Assembly (NCBI RefSeq): GCF_029338255.1 | Contig: NZ_CP119787.1 | Location: 2,523,631 to 2,587,630, forward strand | Direction of reading: 5' to 3' | Length of the DNA stretch: 64,000 bases | DNA from: Haloarcula halobia | Lineage (GTDB): Archaea; Halobacteriota; Halobacteria; Halobacteriales; Haloarculaceae | Shown: in pieces, positions 42,335 to 50,780 of the stretch | How positions within the stretch are numbered: position 1 is the stretch's first letter | Layout: the number at the start of each line of letters is the position of its first letter | Position numbers and translations under genes: made by a program | Notes under the pieces: model-generated | What the model saw: only the letters and a program-made list of their open reading frames with translations | The model's database searches: none | Told to the model about the DNA's origin: nothing

Positions 42335-44608
42335 ATGGACGAACTGACGGCGAATATCTCGTTTGACAGGTTCGCGGATATGCCGGAGTTCTACGGATCC
42401 GGGGCTGCGGAATACCGCCTGGCGATGGTGAAAGAGCGGGCTGACTTTCTCGATCTGTTCGCAGGCGCTCGTCACGTGGACGCCGTGACGTACGCGGAGA
42501 CACCCGACCTGATGGTGAAAATGCTGACCGAGTACGACATCGGCTCACTTGACGTGCTCATTGGGAACGCCGAAGACTACGCCGACCAGGTGAACGAAGT
42601 CTCGACGGCGAGGTCGCTCGTCCGACTGCGACAGGACGATCGACTCACGATTCGATTGAAGAACCGGAAGACTGTCCACTCGAAGATTTACCGGATCGTG
42701 ATGCCGGACGACACGGTGAAGCTCGTCCAAGGGTCAGCCAACCTCTCTCGGAACTCCTGGGAGTACCACACGAACCAGATCTCCGTCATCACGACCGATG
42801 TCGGGACCGAACTGGACGAGGAGTTCGAGCGGTTCATCGACGAGTACCGTGAGGGGTACAGCGACCAGACGCTCCTCGAAGGGCTTGTCGAGGCACTGGA
42901 GGATGCCGATTCACCGGAAGAGCGGGAGAACCGCATCGAGTACTGGGTTGGTGCCGGTGATCTCGACGTGAGCGATACTGCTGCCCTGAATCAGGACGCG
43001 GTCGAGGACCTGAAAGATGTCGCCGATCAGGTCACTGCCGTCGTTGACGACCCTGAGGATGCTGACGAGACGGTTGCGTTCGTCGAAGAGCCTGAGAACG
43101 CCGACCGCAACGTCGTGGAGCCGGACGAGCCAACGGACGAAGACGATTCGATCGACGCTGCGGACGACGACGAGTCACCGGACATCGGGCTCGTCGAATC
43201 GGATCACGAAACAGGGTTGACGGACGGGCTTGACCGTCCGCGGGTCCGTGCGCCCGACGAGAAGATACGAATGGGAACTAGCAAGGTGGACAAAGACACT
43301 GCCGACGAGTTCGGGGCCGGGCTCCGTGACCGCGGCGCGACCGTCGAGGATCACAGCATCACCGCGCCGCTGAGCGCGTACAACAATCAGGTTAAGGAAT
43401 CGACAGCCATCCCAACGATGTCTGTCCTTCCGGAAGCCGAGCAGGTCGTGATCGGTGAGGACGACGAGATGATTCTTGTCGCCACCGACGAGCCGACCCC
43501 TGAAGTTCTGGATCACTGCCTCGAAACCATCGAAGACTACATCGAGACGGTCCAGAATCACGGCCACACGCAGTCCGAGACCGCAGTGATGGCGCAGATG
43601 TACGAGGCGTTCCTCTACGGGTTCTGGGCCCCGTTCGCCAACCAGTACGCCGAGGCATTGTCGTCACCGTCACGGACGCTAGACAACGTCCTGCAGCACC
43701 TCTACATCGAAGGGAAAAGCGACGCGGGGAAAGACAAACTCACCGAGTACATCCTGCGACTCGTCTCCGACAACACGGTCATCTCCGGTGTGGACGCAGA
43801 CGACGTCGGCGTCAAAGAGGTTCGCGGCGTCCGCGAATGGGACACGTGCTTCCCGTACGCCATCATCGACGCAGAAAAAGAGAAGATCCAGCGGTGGAGC
43901 CCGATCCGAAACTACTGGGGTGACTGGACACCCACCAGCGTCGATCAGCCGTGCCTCATCTTCACGACCAACGACGCGCTCCCGAAATCCGAGTTCCGGA
44001 ACCGAATGAAAATCCTGAGTATGGACGTTTCGTTCCCCTCCAATCCGGAGGACCCGGGATTCCGTGAAGCGCAAAAAGACCTCTCGGAGGTGCTGGAACG
44101 ACAGAACCCGATTTTCAGCTACGTGGCCCGCCGAATGCTCACCGAACAACCGTGGACCGACGGGAACGGCACGATCGAAGACGTCCGCCGCATCATCCGG
44201 GAATTCTACGACGAAACCGGTCGAGAGCAACCCGAGTACTTCCCCGCCGACGAGCCGGCCGAGAAAACGTACGACACGGGACGGTTGAAGTGGCAGCGAG
44301 ATATCCAGGGCGGCCGTGTCACGTTCGAGTCGGAGCCAAATGCCATCACAGCTGACTTCGACCGCGACGAGTACGAGGTGTACGATTACGAGAAGCGCCT
44401 CCCCAAACGGTTCATGTCCGAGAAATCGTCCACAAGCGTCTACATCGGTGCACCCGAGGAATTCGCTGAGTGGATCGGGTACTCCGTCAGCGAACTCCTA
44501 AACGGCGCGGCCGAAACCGGCACGGACATCGAACAGTCAGACCACACAGAAGACGCGTCGGATACCGACGACTCCGGTGGATTCTTTTCTCGGCTGTTCG
44601 GAGACTAA
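42335..44608 (+). CDS. PLD-family nuclease fused to a P-loop ATPase-like domain
   Basis: A 757-residue protein. Residues about 70-170 form one PLD-like unit: VHSKIYRI (His115, Lys117) is followed by LVQGSANLSRNSW, the GSxNxS element of phosphodiesterases. Residues about 230-290 are a long acidic linker. The C-terminal half looks like an AAA+/SF3-type ATPase. It has a P-loop-like EGKSDAGKDKLT (about 458-468, Asp replacing the usual Ser/Thr), FPYAIIDAEKEK as Walker B, LIFTTNDALP as sensor 1, and FRNRMKIL with a possible arginine finger. One HKD unit implies dimerisation. The combination suggests ATP-driven DNA cleavage. The protein ends GGFFSRLFGD. It is leaderless and convergent with the next gene. 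Confidence 0.65.
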   Translation: MDELTANISFDRFADMPEFYGSGAAEYRLAMVKERADFLDLFAGARHVDAVTYAETPDLMVKMLTEYDIGSLDVLIGNAEDYADQVNEVSTARSLVRLRQDDRLTIRLKNRKTVHSKIYRIVMPDDTVKLVQGSANLSRNSWEYHTNQISVITTDVGTELDEEFERFIDEYREGYSDQTLLEGLVEALEDADSPEERENRIEYWVGAGDLDVSDTAALNQDAVEDLKDVADQVTAVVDDPEDADETVAFVEEPENADRNVVEPDEPTDEDDSIDAADDDESPDIGLVESDHETGLTDGLDRPRVRAPDEKIRMGTSKVDKDTADEFGAGLRDRGATVEDHSITAPLSAYNNQVKESTAIPTMSVLPEAEQVVIGEDDEMILVATDEPTPEVLDHCLETIEDYIETVQNHGHTQSETAVMAQMYEAFLYGFWAPFANQYAEALSSPSRTLDNVLQHLYIEGKSDAGKDKLTEYILRLVSDNTVISGVDADDVGVKEVRGVREWDTCFPYAIIDAEKEKIQRWSPIRNYWGDWTPTSVDQPCLIFTTNDALPKSEFRNRMKILSMDVSFPSNPEDPGFREAQKDLSEVLERQNPIFSYVARRMLTEQPWTDGNGTIEDVRRIIREFYDETGREQPEYFPADEPAEKTYDTGRLKWQRDIQGGRVTFESEPNAITADFDRDEYEVYDYEKRLPKRFMSEKSSTSVYIGAPEEFAEWIGYSVSELLNGAAETGTDIEQSDHTEDASDTDDSGGFFSRLFGD

Positions 44609-44642
44609 TCTCGTCGATTCCCTGTCCGATTCTCCGGGGGGA

Positions 44643-45758
44643 CTACACGAGCTCCATCGCCTGCTCGGTCAGTCGGTAGCGATACGCTGGGCTGACAAAT
44701 ACGATCTGCCCGTAGTTTTCCGATTTCGTGACCTCTTCAGAGGACTCAATCGCTTCGACAGCCGTATTGAGTCGGTCCACTGGGTCGCCGGACCGCAGAA
44801 AGTCAATGACTTGCTCTGGTTCGATACCGAACTCCGCAGCGAGGATACTTCGGATTGTCCGCCCAGCACCGTCAGCGACGGCGACAGACGGTGCTGAGGC
44901 ACGGGCTTGCGGCCCATCTCGCTCCGCAGCATCCTCAGAAAGCGCCGTGACCTGCAGTTCGTCGTCGATATGCGCGATGAGGGCATCCAGGTTTGCTTTA
45001 GCTTCCTCAGTCACTTGCCCGTTCACGATGTCATCAAGCCGCTCGCTAATCGCAAAGACGTCCGGCCCGGGCGGCGCTGTCTGCGCAAGGATCCCGATAT
45101 CCACGAGATGATTGAGTACCGTCCTCGGTTGGTACTCAATATCGACATCAAGCGAGTCAACCATCTCCGCTCGTTTGATACCCTCTTCCTCGGAGTCGAT
45201 TCTTGCCTTGTAGAACGCTTTTGCGACGGCTACCTGGTCGGCAACGCTGTGCGTGTTCCCCTTTCGTTCCCGGATATACCGCTCCAAACGGTCGAAATCA
45301 GCGTCATCTTCCTCGTCAATCGTGAGCGCGTCCCTGACTGTGTCTGGCAGTTCTGGACGCGGCGCATCACGGTGCCGCTTGGCTTTCTCCGACAGGCGCG
45401 TGTTATCGTAGAGTGCACGCGCGACGGGGAGCCCACGGAGATAATTGTACTCGTAGAGAATCTCCACACCGTGTTCAGTCAGGCCGTAGAACTGACTGGG
45501 AAGATCGCGCGCGTCCTCATTCGGCGGGTACCGATAACAGTCGATGATATCGTTGTCACTGAGAACCTCCAGCTGATCCCGGATTGCGGCCTTGTTCTTC
45601 GGCATCATGTACGCCAACTCATCAAGTGAGAGGAGATGCTCTGGGTGGCCAAGGATGAACTGCAGAATCAAGTGTCGCGTCTCCTGGGAGAGAAGGTCGT
45701 AGATCTGCCGCTGTTCTTCAAACGGGCCGCCACCCTCCGCGGCAGGCGCATCACTCAT
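44643..45758 (-). CDS. Winged-helix (ArsR-like) regulatory protein
   Basis: A 371-residue protein. The N-terminal winged helix (about residues 18-110) includes LSQETRHLILQFILGHPEHL, LDELAYMMPKNKAAIRDQLE and YGLTEHGVEILYEY, as in haloarchaeal ArsR-type regulators. A second helix-turn-helix-like segment lies near 200-250 (YQPRTVLNHLVDIGILAQTA). The tail is helical. Start MSDAPAAEGG is preferred; 16 codons of frame lie upstream. GTATTATT at about 45790-45797 is a weak promoter candidate. It is convergent with the PLD-ATPase gene and divergent from the next gene. Control of either is plausible but not shown. Confidence 0.75.
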   Translation of the reverse strand: MSDAPAAEGGGPFEEQRQIYDLLSQETRHLILQFILGHPEHLLSLDELAYMMPKNKAAIRDQLEVLSDNDIIDCYRYPPNEDARDLPSQFYGLTEHGVEILYEYNYLRGLPVARALYDNTRLSEKAKRHRDAPRPELPDTVRDALTIDEEDDADFDRLERYIRERKGNTHSVADQVAVAKAFYKARIDSEEEGIKRAEMVDSLDVDIEYQPRTVLNHLVDIGILAQTAPPGPDVFAISERLDDIVNGQVTEEAKANLDALIAHIDDELQVTALSEDAAERDGPQARASAPSVAVADGAGRTIRSILAAEFGIEPEQVIDFLRSGDPVDRLNTAVEAIESSEEVTKSENYGQIVFVSPAYRYRLTEQAMELV

Positions 45759-45879
45759 GATCTCACTTGAGAGTACCTTGGCGACGCGAATAATACTTTG
45801 GGTCAACTGGTGTGGTTGATAAGCGTATTAGCCATATTGGTTAGCAACCTATTTACCTACTCGTCAAGGAGCACACAGT

Positions 45880-46638
45880 ATGGCTGACCCCGGCCCGCCT
45901 CCGAATGCAGGGGAGATCATGGAGAGCGTGAACGATGCGCTCCAAGGTCTCGAATTAGAACCTCACGAAACATCGGACATACTGGGGTTCGCCAACCGAG
46001 AACTTCCGCACCTCCACACTCCCGAAGACTCGTATTTCATCCTCGGCAGCTACCGCGACCCCTACATTCGACGACTCCGTATCGTCCAGAACGAACTGGA
46101 CAAGCGACTCGGTACATACCCGTTCCTGATGGGCGATCTCCCAGAATTAGATATTGACCGGCTCCCGGTCTTCCGCATTCGATTCACACTCCTCGCTGCA
46201 CACGCCGACACCATTGTCGCCGTGTATGAACAGGACGGCGGCGGCGAAATCACCGAACTCGGAAAGATCAGCATGACACCATACTTCGACAAATCCTACG
46301 TGCTACCACGGGACTACGCGTGGATGACCGCACAGAACCTCGACACGGAAGCAGACGTCATCGCCGCTGCCGCGACGATGTACTTCAACGACGACCTCGA
46401 CGAAGCTACCACCGAAGAAGAGCTGGACTCGCTCGTCACAGCGGCGAACAAGAACGATATCGATCTTGCGAAACCAGACCTCATAGAGCGACTTGAAAAT
46501 CGAAACGACGTCGAAGACGCCCCAGTTTCATACAGTTGGGTGCATCTCAACGAATTCCGGCTTTTCGAACTTCACGGGCGGTGCCTCGCGTGGAGCACTC
46601 CCGACGGACTCCGCGATGTCGTAGCAGAAATCCCGTAA
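45880..46638 (+). CDS. Possible nucleoside deoxyribosyltransferase/TIR-like protein
   Basis: A 252-residue protein. Residues 50-130 carry YFILGSYRDPYIRRLRIVQN, YPFLMGDLPELD, and LLAAHADTIVAVYEQDGGG directly followed by EITELGKI. The order GSYRDP, then aspartate-bearing strand, then E-x-x-E-L-G is the general plan of nucleoside 2-deoxyribosyltransferases and related TIR-like NAD-binding domains. It also resembles small haloarchaeal proteins annotated DUF7509. The C-terminal half is helical with no motif I recognise. If the fold is right it may hydrolyse or bind a nucleotide. It is divergent from the winged-helix gene and convergent with the half-TBP gene. Confidence 0.45.
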   Translation: MADPGPPPNAGEIMESVNDALQGLELEPHETSDILGFANRELPHLHTPEDSYFILGSYRDPYIRRLRIVQNELDKRLGTYPFLMGDLPELDIDRLPVFRIRFTLLAAHADTIVAVYEQDGGGEITELGKISMTPYFDKSYVLPRDYAWMTAQNLDTEADVIAAAATMYFNDDLDEATTEEELDSLVTAANKNDIDLAKPDLIERLENRNDVEDAPVSYSWVHLNEFRLFELHGRCLAWSTPDGLRDVVAEIP

Positions 46639-46677
46639 CACGTCGTGTCGATTTAGCGCTGTCAGCCCGGATCAGAT

Positions 46678-47079
46678 TTACTCCCCAGTTTCAAGTATGT
46701 CAGCGACTGGAATCGACTCGACAGTCACGTTCACTGATGGTGTTGAGTCGGTCTCTATGAGTCCGAGGTCTTCCCCTCGTTCAATCACGGTCAAAATAGC
46801 ATCCGTAACTGCCTGCTCATCAACTCCATCCACTGTTGCGATCACACCATTACCGAATAACACAGCGGTGGTCATTGGCTGGTCTACGTGGTAAATCAAA
46901 CCGGGGAACCGTTCTGGCTCGTACTCGATATTCTCTAATCCGAGACCGATTGCGAGTGCATTAAGATTTAAATTGGATTCTAATTCGACGTATCCCGCGG
47001 TTTCACCAGCGTTCAGTTCGACACCAACGTCAGTGAGCGTGTCTCGTAGCGTGCCTGGGGTAAGTCCCTCGGTAGTCAT
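46678..47079 (-). CDS. Single-repeat (half) TATA-binding protein
   Basis: A 133-residue protein. Residues 30-115 match one TBP repeat, closest to the second repeat of haloarchaeal TBPs: LNLNALAIGLGLENIEYEPE, then RFPGLIYHVDQP and TTAVLFGNGVIATVDG. The two phenylalanines that TBP wedges into DNA correspond to Phe58 (in FPGL) and Phe75 (in VLFGNG), 17 residues apart as in canonical TBP. A full TBP has two such repeats in about 185 residues. This one has only one, plus short extra segments at both ends. It could dimerise into a TBP-like saddle or pair with a cellular TBP. It lies 50 bp downstream of herA in the same direction, possibly in that operon. Confidence 0.8.
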   Translation of the reverse strand: MTTEGLTPGTLRDTLTDVGVELNAGETAGYVELESNLNLNALAIGLGLENIEYEPERFPGLIYHVDQPMTTAVLFGNGVIATVDGVDEQAVTDAILTVIERGEDLGLIETDSTPSVNVTVESIPVADILETGE

Positions 47080-47129
47080 ATAAATGGCACACCGGGCACC
47101 AGTGTTGTAAATCTACTGTGGGATAGTGA

Positions 47130-48773
47130 TTAGTCTAAGCTCTGAACGCCAGTCGAGTCTCCCTCCCCGAAATCAGCCGATTCGGACTGTGTCGGTTCGC
47201 GTTGTCGTTCATCATATGCTTCGCGCCATTCTTCAATGACTGGCCTGCTTCCAGCACCGTGTGGTGTGCGTCGCTGTCGAACCTGGATCAGTGCCGGCGT
47301 GTTCATTGCGTCACCAGACACAACCGCTTGCCCTGGGGTTAAACCGGGCAACTCCCGAAGCACGTCCTCGCCAGCGGCCTCCACGGAGTTTTTGATCGCG
47401 TCCTGGTCATTCGGGTTTTTGATCTGCATCGAGATCTGGGTTCCACACTGCGACAGTACGTCTTGATCGATTTTCGACGGACGTTGACTGATAATCCCGA
47501 GTCCGAATCCGAACTTGCGGCCTTCAGACGTGATCGTTCGCATAATTCCGAGCGACGGCGCATCACCGGAGGCTGGAGCAAACCGATGTCCCTCTTCGAA
47601 TAAAGCGAAAATCGGATGCTCGATATCCGAATCGCGGTCCCGTACGTCATCAAGTCGCTCTCGATACATCCGACGCAGAAGAACGGTCGTGATAAGTTGC
47701 TGGTCCCACCGATCCAACGTATCCATCTGGAGCACCGTACACTGCCCCGGATCTACAATCTCGTCCAGCGGAACGTTTTCTTCGGGATGGAAGAGATCAT
47801 TCCGTTCAATCGACCGTCGGAGTCGCCACTCTAGTGCGCCGACACTCGCGTCATCATCGCCGTAGATCCGCTCCATTTCGGCAATGAGTTCGTCTATACC
47901 CCACGTCCGACTCTCTTGTCTCTGCATCGCGCGCCACGCCGTCGAAAGCCGCTCTTGCATCCGATTACTCGGGTTGTCCAAGATCGCCATCACGTCACCA
48001 ATCTCAAGTTCAGAGATGCGAACTCGAAGGCGCTCCGGGTCGTAATACTCGATACTTGGTTCATACCCATCTGCACCTTGGAACGTCTCTTCACCCTGCA
48101 TTTCCGCCAGCGTGTCGTACTCACCGTGTGGGTCAAACACGAGCAGTGATGCACGCGAGCTCGGACGCATCATCTCCTCGATTAGGACCGACGCTGTGTA
48201 GGATTTCCCGCTCCCTGTTGAAGCGAGAATCGCTAGGTGTGTCGAAGCGAATTCTTCGATTGGAATGTGTAGATTTGTCGCCTCTGCCGGTCGATTCAAC
48301 AGCCAGCCGATGTGTGCGACTCCGTCAAGTGTTGTGACATCCGTGCTGTCAGTTTCACAGCCGAGGTTCGGCAACACGGTTTCGAGTTGCTGGTGTGGTG
48401 CAATCGACAGTGGCGTCCCCGGGTCAGGCAGCTGGCGAGGATTAGCGAACGTCGTCATGTTCGTGTCGTAGTACCCGATAACCGTTGCTGTCAACCGGTA
48501 CAACTCAGTGTCATCAGTCGGCACACCGAGCGTTGCCGCAACTGTCTCCGGCCCGACCTCCGGATCCGCAAGGAACCCTTCAGGAAGCCCCCGAATTAGC
48601 TCACGGTTCGTCACGCGAGCGAACACCGATCGTGGCTCACCTTCAACCGAGACAGTGTACGTGATGAACTCACCCGTCTTGATCGACTTGTCCGACGGAG
48701 TCACGAACACGAATTCGTTCGGATCGTCACCCGGTCCAGCAACGGTGCCGACCACGTCTGATCGATCAGCCAT
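47130..48773 (-). CDS. herA: HerA-family hexameric DNA translocase
   Basis: A 547-residue protein. An N-terminal HAS-barrel (about residues 1-130) precedes the RecA/FtsK-like ATPase. Walker A is ILASTGSGKSYTASVL (about 184-198), LLVFDPHGEYDTL follows, Walker B is FALFEEGHRFAPA (about 391), and the sensor region is GIISQRPSKIDQDVLSQC. HerA forms a hexameric motor that partners NurA in DNA end resection, and in several antiviral systems it drives other nucleases. The ATG overlaps the stop of the HAS-barrel gene by one base, so it belongs to the mre11-rad50-nurA run. Confidence 0.92.
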   Translation of the reverse strand: MADRSDVVGTVAGPGDDPNEFVFVTPSDKSIKTGEFITYTVSVEGEPRSVFARVTNRELIRGLPEGFLADPEVGPETVAATLGVPTDDTELYRLTATVIGYYDTNMTTFANPRQLPDPGTPLSIAPHQQLETVLPNLGCETDSTDVTTLDGVAHIGWLLNRPAEATNLHIPIEEFASTHLAILASTGSGKSYTASVLIEEMMRPSSRASLLVFDPHGEYDTLAEMQGEETFQGADGYEPSIEYYDPERLRVRISELEIGDVMAILDNPSNRMQERLSTAWRAMQRQESRTWGIDELIAEMERIYGDDDASVGALEWRLRRSIERNDLFHPEENVPLDEIVDPGQCTVLQMDTLDRWDQQLITTVLLRRMYRERLDDVRDRDSDIEHPIFALFEEGHRFAPASGDAPSLGIMRTITSEGRKFGFGLGIISQRPSKIDQDVLSQCGTQISMQIKNPNDQDAIKNSVEAAGEDVLRELPGLTPGQAVVSGDAMNTPALIQVRQRRTPHGAGSRPVIEEWREAYDERQREPTQSESADFGEGDSTGVQSLD

Positions 48774-49438
48774 CAGACCACACCTCGCTGTTCACGCGCT
48801 TGCCACTGCACGTTCTGTTCCACCACGTCTAGTACTCGCTGATTTGGATCGTCTTCCGGCAGCATCCCTCGTAACCGGTCAATCAGTGCGACGATGACCT
48901 CCGACCCGAGGTCACCAGCAATATCTAAGAGTCGATCCATATACGCCAACTGAATCTGATCGTCGACGGTATGGAAGGAAACCGTGACCTGATCAGGACA
49001 GTGGAAGACGGTATCCTCGACTTCTAACGTCCACCGCGGCATTTGATGCGTTGGCTCTTGTATTGCCCCGTCTTCGGCGATTTCTGCGGTACCGAGAAGC
49101 GCCACGCCAGCAAGCGTGGTGCGCTCTTCGATGTATCCCGGCGTGAATTGGGCCTGATCGTCCTGCGCTAATCGCGGCCCGGTTCGCCCCTGGTCAGGAT
49201 CGACTAACTGCGTGTCATAAATCACGCCCATGACTGCGTGCTCGGTTCCGTCGACAGTTTTCTTGATGAAGACGGGTTGCCCGAATTCGCGCTCGTGTAG
49301 TTCCGGTGGACGATCACAGTCTCGTTCCTTGTACACCTCGGCGACGTAATCCAGGTGGCTGTTCGAGGACACGATGCTGCCAATCCGAACGCACGAATCG
49401 AGATCCGGACTGTCTCCGTCAGCTAGTGCGTCTGTCAT
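48773..49438 (-). CDS. Stand-alone HAS-barrel-like protein (HerA/NurA accessory)
   Basis: A 221-residue protein. After an acidic start, residues about 15-90 read IGSIVSSNSHLDYVAEVY, EFGQPVFIKK and AVMGVIYDTQLVDPDQG. This resembles the HAS-barrel that HerA and NurA use to contact each other. The C-terminal half is helical, with no catalytic motif. Lying between nurA and herA (its stop overlaps the herA start, 76 bp after the nurA stop) it is probably an adaptor between them. I know of no established name. The start MTDALADGD is chosen; frame extends 14 codons upstream. Confidence 0.7.
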   Translation of the reverse strand: MTDALADGDSPDLDSCVRIGSIVSSNSHLDYVAEVYKERDCDRPPELHEREFGQPVFIKKTVDGTEHAVMGVIYDTQLVDPDQGRTGPRLAQDDQAQFTPGYIEERTTLAGVALLGTAEIAEDGAIQEPTHQMPRWTLEVEDTVFHCPDQVTVSFHTVDDQIQLAYMDRLLDIAGDLGSEVIVALIDRLRGMLPEDDPNQRVLDVVEQNVQWQAREQRGVV

Positions 49439-49514
49439 AGCTTCGTCTCCGTACTGTTGTCTGGTCGTCGAGCGGTGCATCCGGCTGGTGCGTGTGGGGT
49501 GTGGTGGTGGTGAA

Positions 49515-50780
49515 TCATCGTCGTCGCAGTTCCTTGCTTAGTGCTTTGGCGTCCCATTCCAGCGGTACGTCGTTCGATTCAGCCCAGCGTTGGACGACGC
49601 GCTGGAACTGTTGTCGGTCCTGATGGTCTAACACAGCGTCGCTGTCGGCCTGTTGCAGGATTTCAGGATAGCCACGTCCGATGCCTGCTTCTGCCCGCAC
49701 AATGTCGACGGTGTACTCGTACATCGAATCGTACCCGTCGGGACCGTTACTGCGGCACAGCCACCCGGGGAATTCGATTCGGTCGAGTCCAGCACCTGGC
49801 GGCACGTTCAGGTACGAGAACAAGATGTCATCGCGGAATTCGTACGCTTCCCCGTTGTACGTTGTCTGCAACGCGTCGATACTCCCGTCGCGTTTCGAGA
49901 TGAACGGGATTGTCGTGTCACCCCACGGGCTCATCAACTCCGTCAGGACGTGCGCATCCGGAATGACGCGATCCGTCCCGAATTCCTCGCGTAACAGGAG
50001 CCGCGTCATCTTCACGAGTTCAGTCGCGCTTGACCCGGCAACGTACCCGACCAGCGGGATCTCATGGTGCTGACTCGCTGCAATAACTCGACTCAGCGTG
50101 GAGATGTACCGCTCTCGGGTCTCTGGCTTCAGCGGATTCGCAAATGACGCGATCAACGGGCCGTCGTAGAACACGACCGGCGTCTGATCGATATCACCTG
50201 TATCACGCGCGTCAGCTAACTCCGAGAGCTGGTTGATGAGTAGCTGTCCTTCGTGTTCGAACCGGTGATGCCCCACAAGTTGGGAATCAACGAACCGGTA
50301 GTCACCGTCCTCTGATTCTTGTGTGACCTCGTCAGGCGTCAAGAGTCGTCCTTCGACGCCGCGGTCAAGCCGCCCCTCGGCGTGATGGTGGTTGACTGCC
50401 CATGCCGCTTGGACGTACGCGAGCGGGACGTTGAATTGCGTTGTCGGCGGGAGCTGTGATCCATCGACAGCCATCACCGGCACATCACGAACAATATCGC
50501 GCGCCCACTCGTTGACCTCCTCGTGATTCTCCCACCCGTCACTCTCCGGGTACGGGACGATGATACTGTCCACGTCATCGAACTCGTCCGTCGGATACGC
50601 CCCCGGGTATGATGCGTCCTGAAGCGACGCTCGAATCTCAGCACTCGTCCATTCATCGGGCAACCGCTGAAACGCCTCCTGATACCGCTCCACGATCCCC
50701 GTATCGTCTTCGAGATACGTCTTAATCGTGTCAACGTTCGCCTCCAATTCAGACGCGACACCGCGTTTATCGATCGGCAT
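49515..50780 (-). CDS. nurA: NurA-domain 5'-3' nuclease
   Basis: A 421-residue protein has a helical N-terminus, then VMAVDGSQLPPTTQFN (about residues 101-115), with the first metal-binding aspartate of NurA. VVFYDGPLIASFANP supplies the second and PLVGYVAGSSATELVK follows. The C-terminal IGRGYPEILQQADSDAVL is also NurA-like. NurA is an RNase H-fold nuclease that degrades 5' strands together with HerA. Its start overlaps the rad50 stop by one base. The presence of the D-G-S and D-G motifs argues for an active enzyme. Confidence 0.88.
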   Translation of the reverse strand: MPIDKRGVASELEANVDTIKTYLEDDTGIVERYQEAFQRLPDEWTSAEIRASLQDASYPGAYPTDEFDDVDSIIVPYPESDGWENHEEVNEWARDIVRDVPVMAVDGSQLPPTTQFNVPLAYVQAAWAVNHHHAEGRLDRGVEGRLLTPDEVTQESEDGDYRFVDSQLVGHHRFEHEGQLLINQLSELADARDTGDIDQTPVVFYDGPLIASFANPLKPETRERYISTLSRVIAASQHHEIPLVGYVAGSSATELVKMTRLLLREEFGTDRVIPDAHVLTELMSPWGDTTIPFISKRDGSIDALQTTYNGEAYEFRDDILFSYLNVPPGAGLDRIEFPGWLCRSNGPDGYDSMYEYTVDIVRAEAGIGRGYPEILQQADSDAVLDHQDRQQFQRVVQRWAESNDVPLEWDAKALSKELRRR

